Source of the DNA: Diprion similis
Taxonomy: Eukaryota > Arthropoda > Insecta > Hymenoptera > Diprionidae
Assembly (NCBI RefSeq): GCF_021155765.1
Contig: NC_060106.1
Span: 19,556,031 to 19,620,030 of the forward strand
Length of the DNA: 64,000 bases
Reading direction: 5' to 3'
The notes under the pieces were generated by a model that was given only the letters and a program-made list of their open reading frames with translations, was not told the origin of the DNA and ran no database searches. Shown here one piece after another: positions 62,426 to 64,000 of this stretch. Position numbers and translations under genes: made by a program. The first letter of the stretch is position 1; each line of letters begins with the position of its first letter.

Positions 62426-64000
62426 CTGGAAGAATGAAATTTAATGCAAATTAACTACCCTGTAATATAATCATCTAATTAATTTAACACGATCAGTGTT
62501 TGATATTGCAGACAAGCTGCGCTCGTACAGAAGCAACTAATTCTTGCAATACATAAATTCTGGAGGGAATGAAAATCGAGCGATAATATGATTAATGAAT
62601 TAATTAATTTCTCTAATATATCTTTTTCTTTTTGTGTTTTTTTTTTTTTCTTTCTCATTCAGATTTGGTATCATTCATTTTATCTTGATTACACCGGCCG
62701 CGATTGGATCCAAGTATCGCAACTTTACAAGCCGTTTGTTCCGTTCGTCCGAAGTATATCAATTAATCAATTAATTATCCATCTCACATTATCGCGATGG
62801 ATCGACCGTTTTTTGCTCCTGGAACGGTTCGACTTTGTTCCTGCAAAGGCGCGCTGCCGTTGATTGTTCTTCTTCGGTTGTCAGGCCGCTCAAGCTCTAC
62901 AATTTCATTTCAAATTTTGTGTAGATGGAATGGAAATAATTACTGTTACTGTATTCTTTACGTTGATCGTCACTCGTATTATATTTTTTTTGTAACTATT
63001 GCGACAACCTAATGTTGCAGGTCTAAAGATCTACAATGAAACGGATTCAGTATTGAAATCGCCTAAATATTTACTTCGACAAGAATATTTAGCGATACCA
63101 AATTTACAAGAGTTTTCCAGTTTTCACTTGAAAACAGATGAAATTTTTCTCATCGTCAGAGATTGAAAAATACCCTCGAGGGAATAAACGGAGAGATTAT
63201 TCTCTCCGAGGTTGCTGTTCGAGCTCTCGGAACTCGAGATCGCATCGATCGCTATCTTTGAGGTGAATCTTCGATCGCGGATCTCAGAAACAATAACGAC
63301 CTGGCCGAGCGATGACAGGGAGGCCAGAGAAAGAGCCTCGAGCTCGAGGCACGCCTTCCACAAGCATTAAATGCCGCATTAATGCCGACCGCGGACCGAT
63401 GCAACGGCGTAACAAATTTTGATTTTCACTTCAGGTAAAATTTTTTTTTTTTTAATCATATGTTTATATATATATACATATATTTTTTTTTGTTTGACTC
63501 TGTGTTACCAGCGTTTTTCCGATCTTTGATTTTATGTGGCAGTCTTCGATTGTCACGAGTGAAGTTGACTTGTTCGAATTTTCCTGGTGGTTCGGAATAA
63601 TTTCACGTAAGGAAATTAATGTATGTATATATCTATGTATATATAGTAGAATAAGAAAAAATATTTAGTGTCGTTAAACCTTCTTTCAAATTTTTACAAC
63701 AGAAGTATGTATCAACGATGAATTCATAATTTTTTTTCACATTTAAGACGAAAATTTCATTCAAATATTATCCATATTTTCCAATTTTTTTTTTTTCTTG
63801 GTTTTACTGAAAAACTTTTACGCCGATAAATAATTGACAAGTTTCGATTCGTAAAACGTGCTCGAAAAGCTCAGATCTCTGTGAATCATTTTTAAACACG
63901 GTTTCAAAGTCAGCGCGATGGCTGAGCATGATTTTTAATTTTTTTCGGATTTCTAAGATTTCTCTTCTCTCACGGAATTATTTCTACAAGCTGTCTTTTG
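62426..64000. other. Upstream intron of the Pax3/7 gene, to the right edge
   Basis: The acceptor at 62428-62426 (ttccag) shows that more paired-domain exons lie upstream, but none was found before the window ends. The DNA is AT-rich with T runs near 62638, 63435 and 63485. The short GC-richer frame at 63124-63363 has no paired-domain similarity. Confidence 0.6.

Noticed and set aside
1-64000. tRNA, rRNA, snRNA and CRISPR arrays
   Set aside because: No paired A/B box promoters, no rRNA-like blocks and no regularly spaced repeats with unique spacers were seen by eye; a covariance-model scan would be needed to exclude small RNAs.

Overview
The window is animal (insect) nuclear DNA: intron-rich genes with GT-AG splice sites, long AT-rich introns, many short microsatellites and small inverted-repeat transposons. 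The encoded proteins (NPLP1 neuropeptide precursor, Pax3/7-class homeobox protein, insect neutral lipases, peritrophin-type chitin binder) point to an insect. The NPLP1 sequence style suggests Hymenoptera, possibly a sawfly; that assignment is inference, not proof. The ORF content is mostly noise outside six genes, and I rebuilt those genes exon by exon from splice signals and reading-frame continuity.

Layout, left to right. (1) 1-1919, minus: 5' three exons of a PXYLP1-type histidine acid phosphatase (2-phosphoxylose phosphatase), running off the left edge. (2) 1920-7670: intergenic DNA with one palindromic MITE and older repeats. (3) 7826-35206, plus: Nplp1 in four coding exons, with a 23.6-kb first intron separating the signal-peptide exon from the peptide exon. 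That intron holds at least five small inverted-repeat elements and a diverged tandem duplication. (4) 37.3-43.6 kb: a large inverted duplication carrying two tail-to-tail, seven-exon secreted lipase genes (phospholipase A1/pancreatic-lipase-like), both with an intact Ser-Asp-His triad. (5) 44661-47650, minus: a secreted chitin-binding protein whose C-terminal two thirds are 12 repeats of about 51 residues, rich in Asn and Gly. (6) 48738-62425, minus: a Pax3/7-class (gooseberry-type) gene. It shows the end of the paired domain, an octapeptide, a paired-type homeodomain and a His/Gln-rich tail; the first exons lie beyond the right edge.

The genes do not form an operon or an evident pathway. PXYLP1 and Nplp1 are head to head but 5.9 kb apart. 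The most unusual structures are the lipase palindrome, whose arms are near identical in the middle but sharply different in two short patches; the 12-fold Asn/Gly repeat protein; a five-unit neuropeptide array in Nplp1; and a probable GC-AG intron that splits the homeodomain. No RNA genes, CRISPR arrays or bacterial-type signals were seen.
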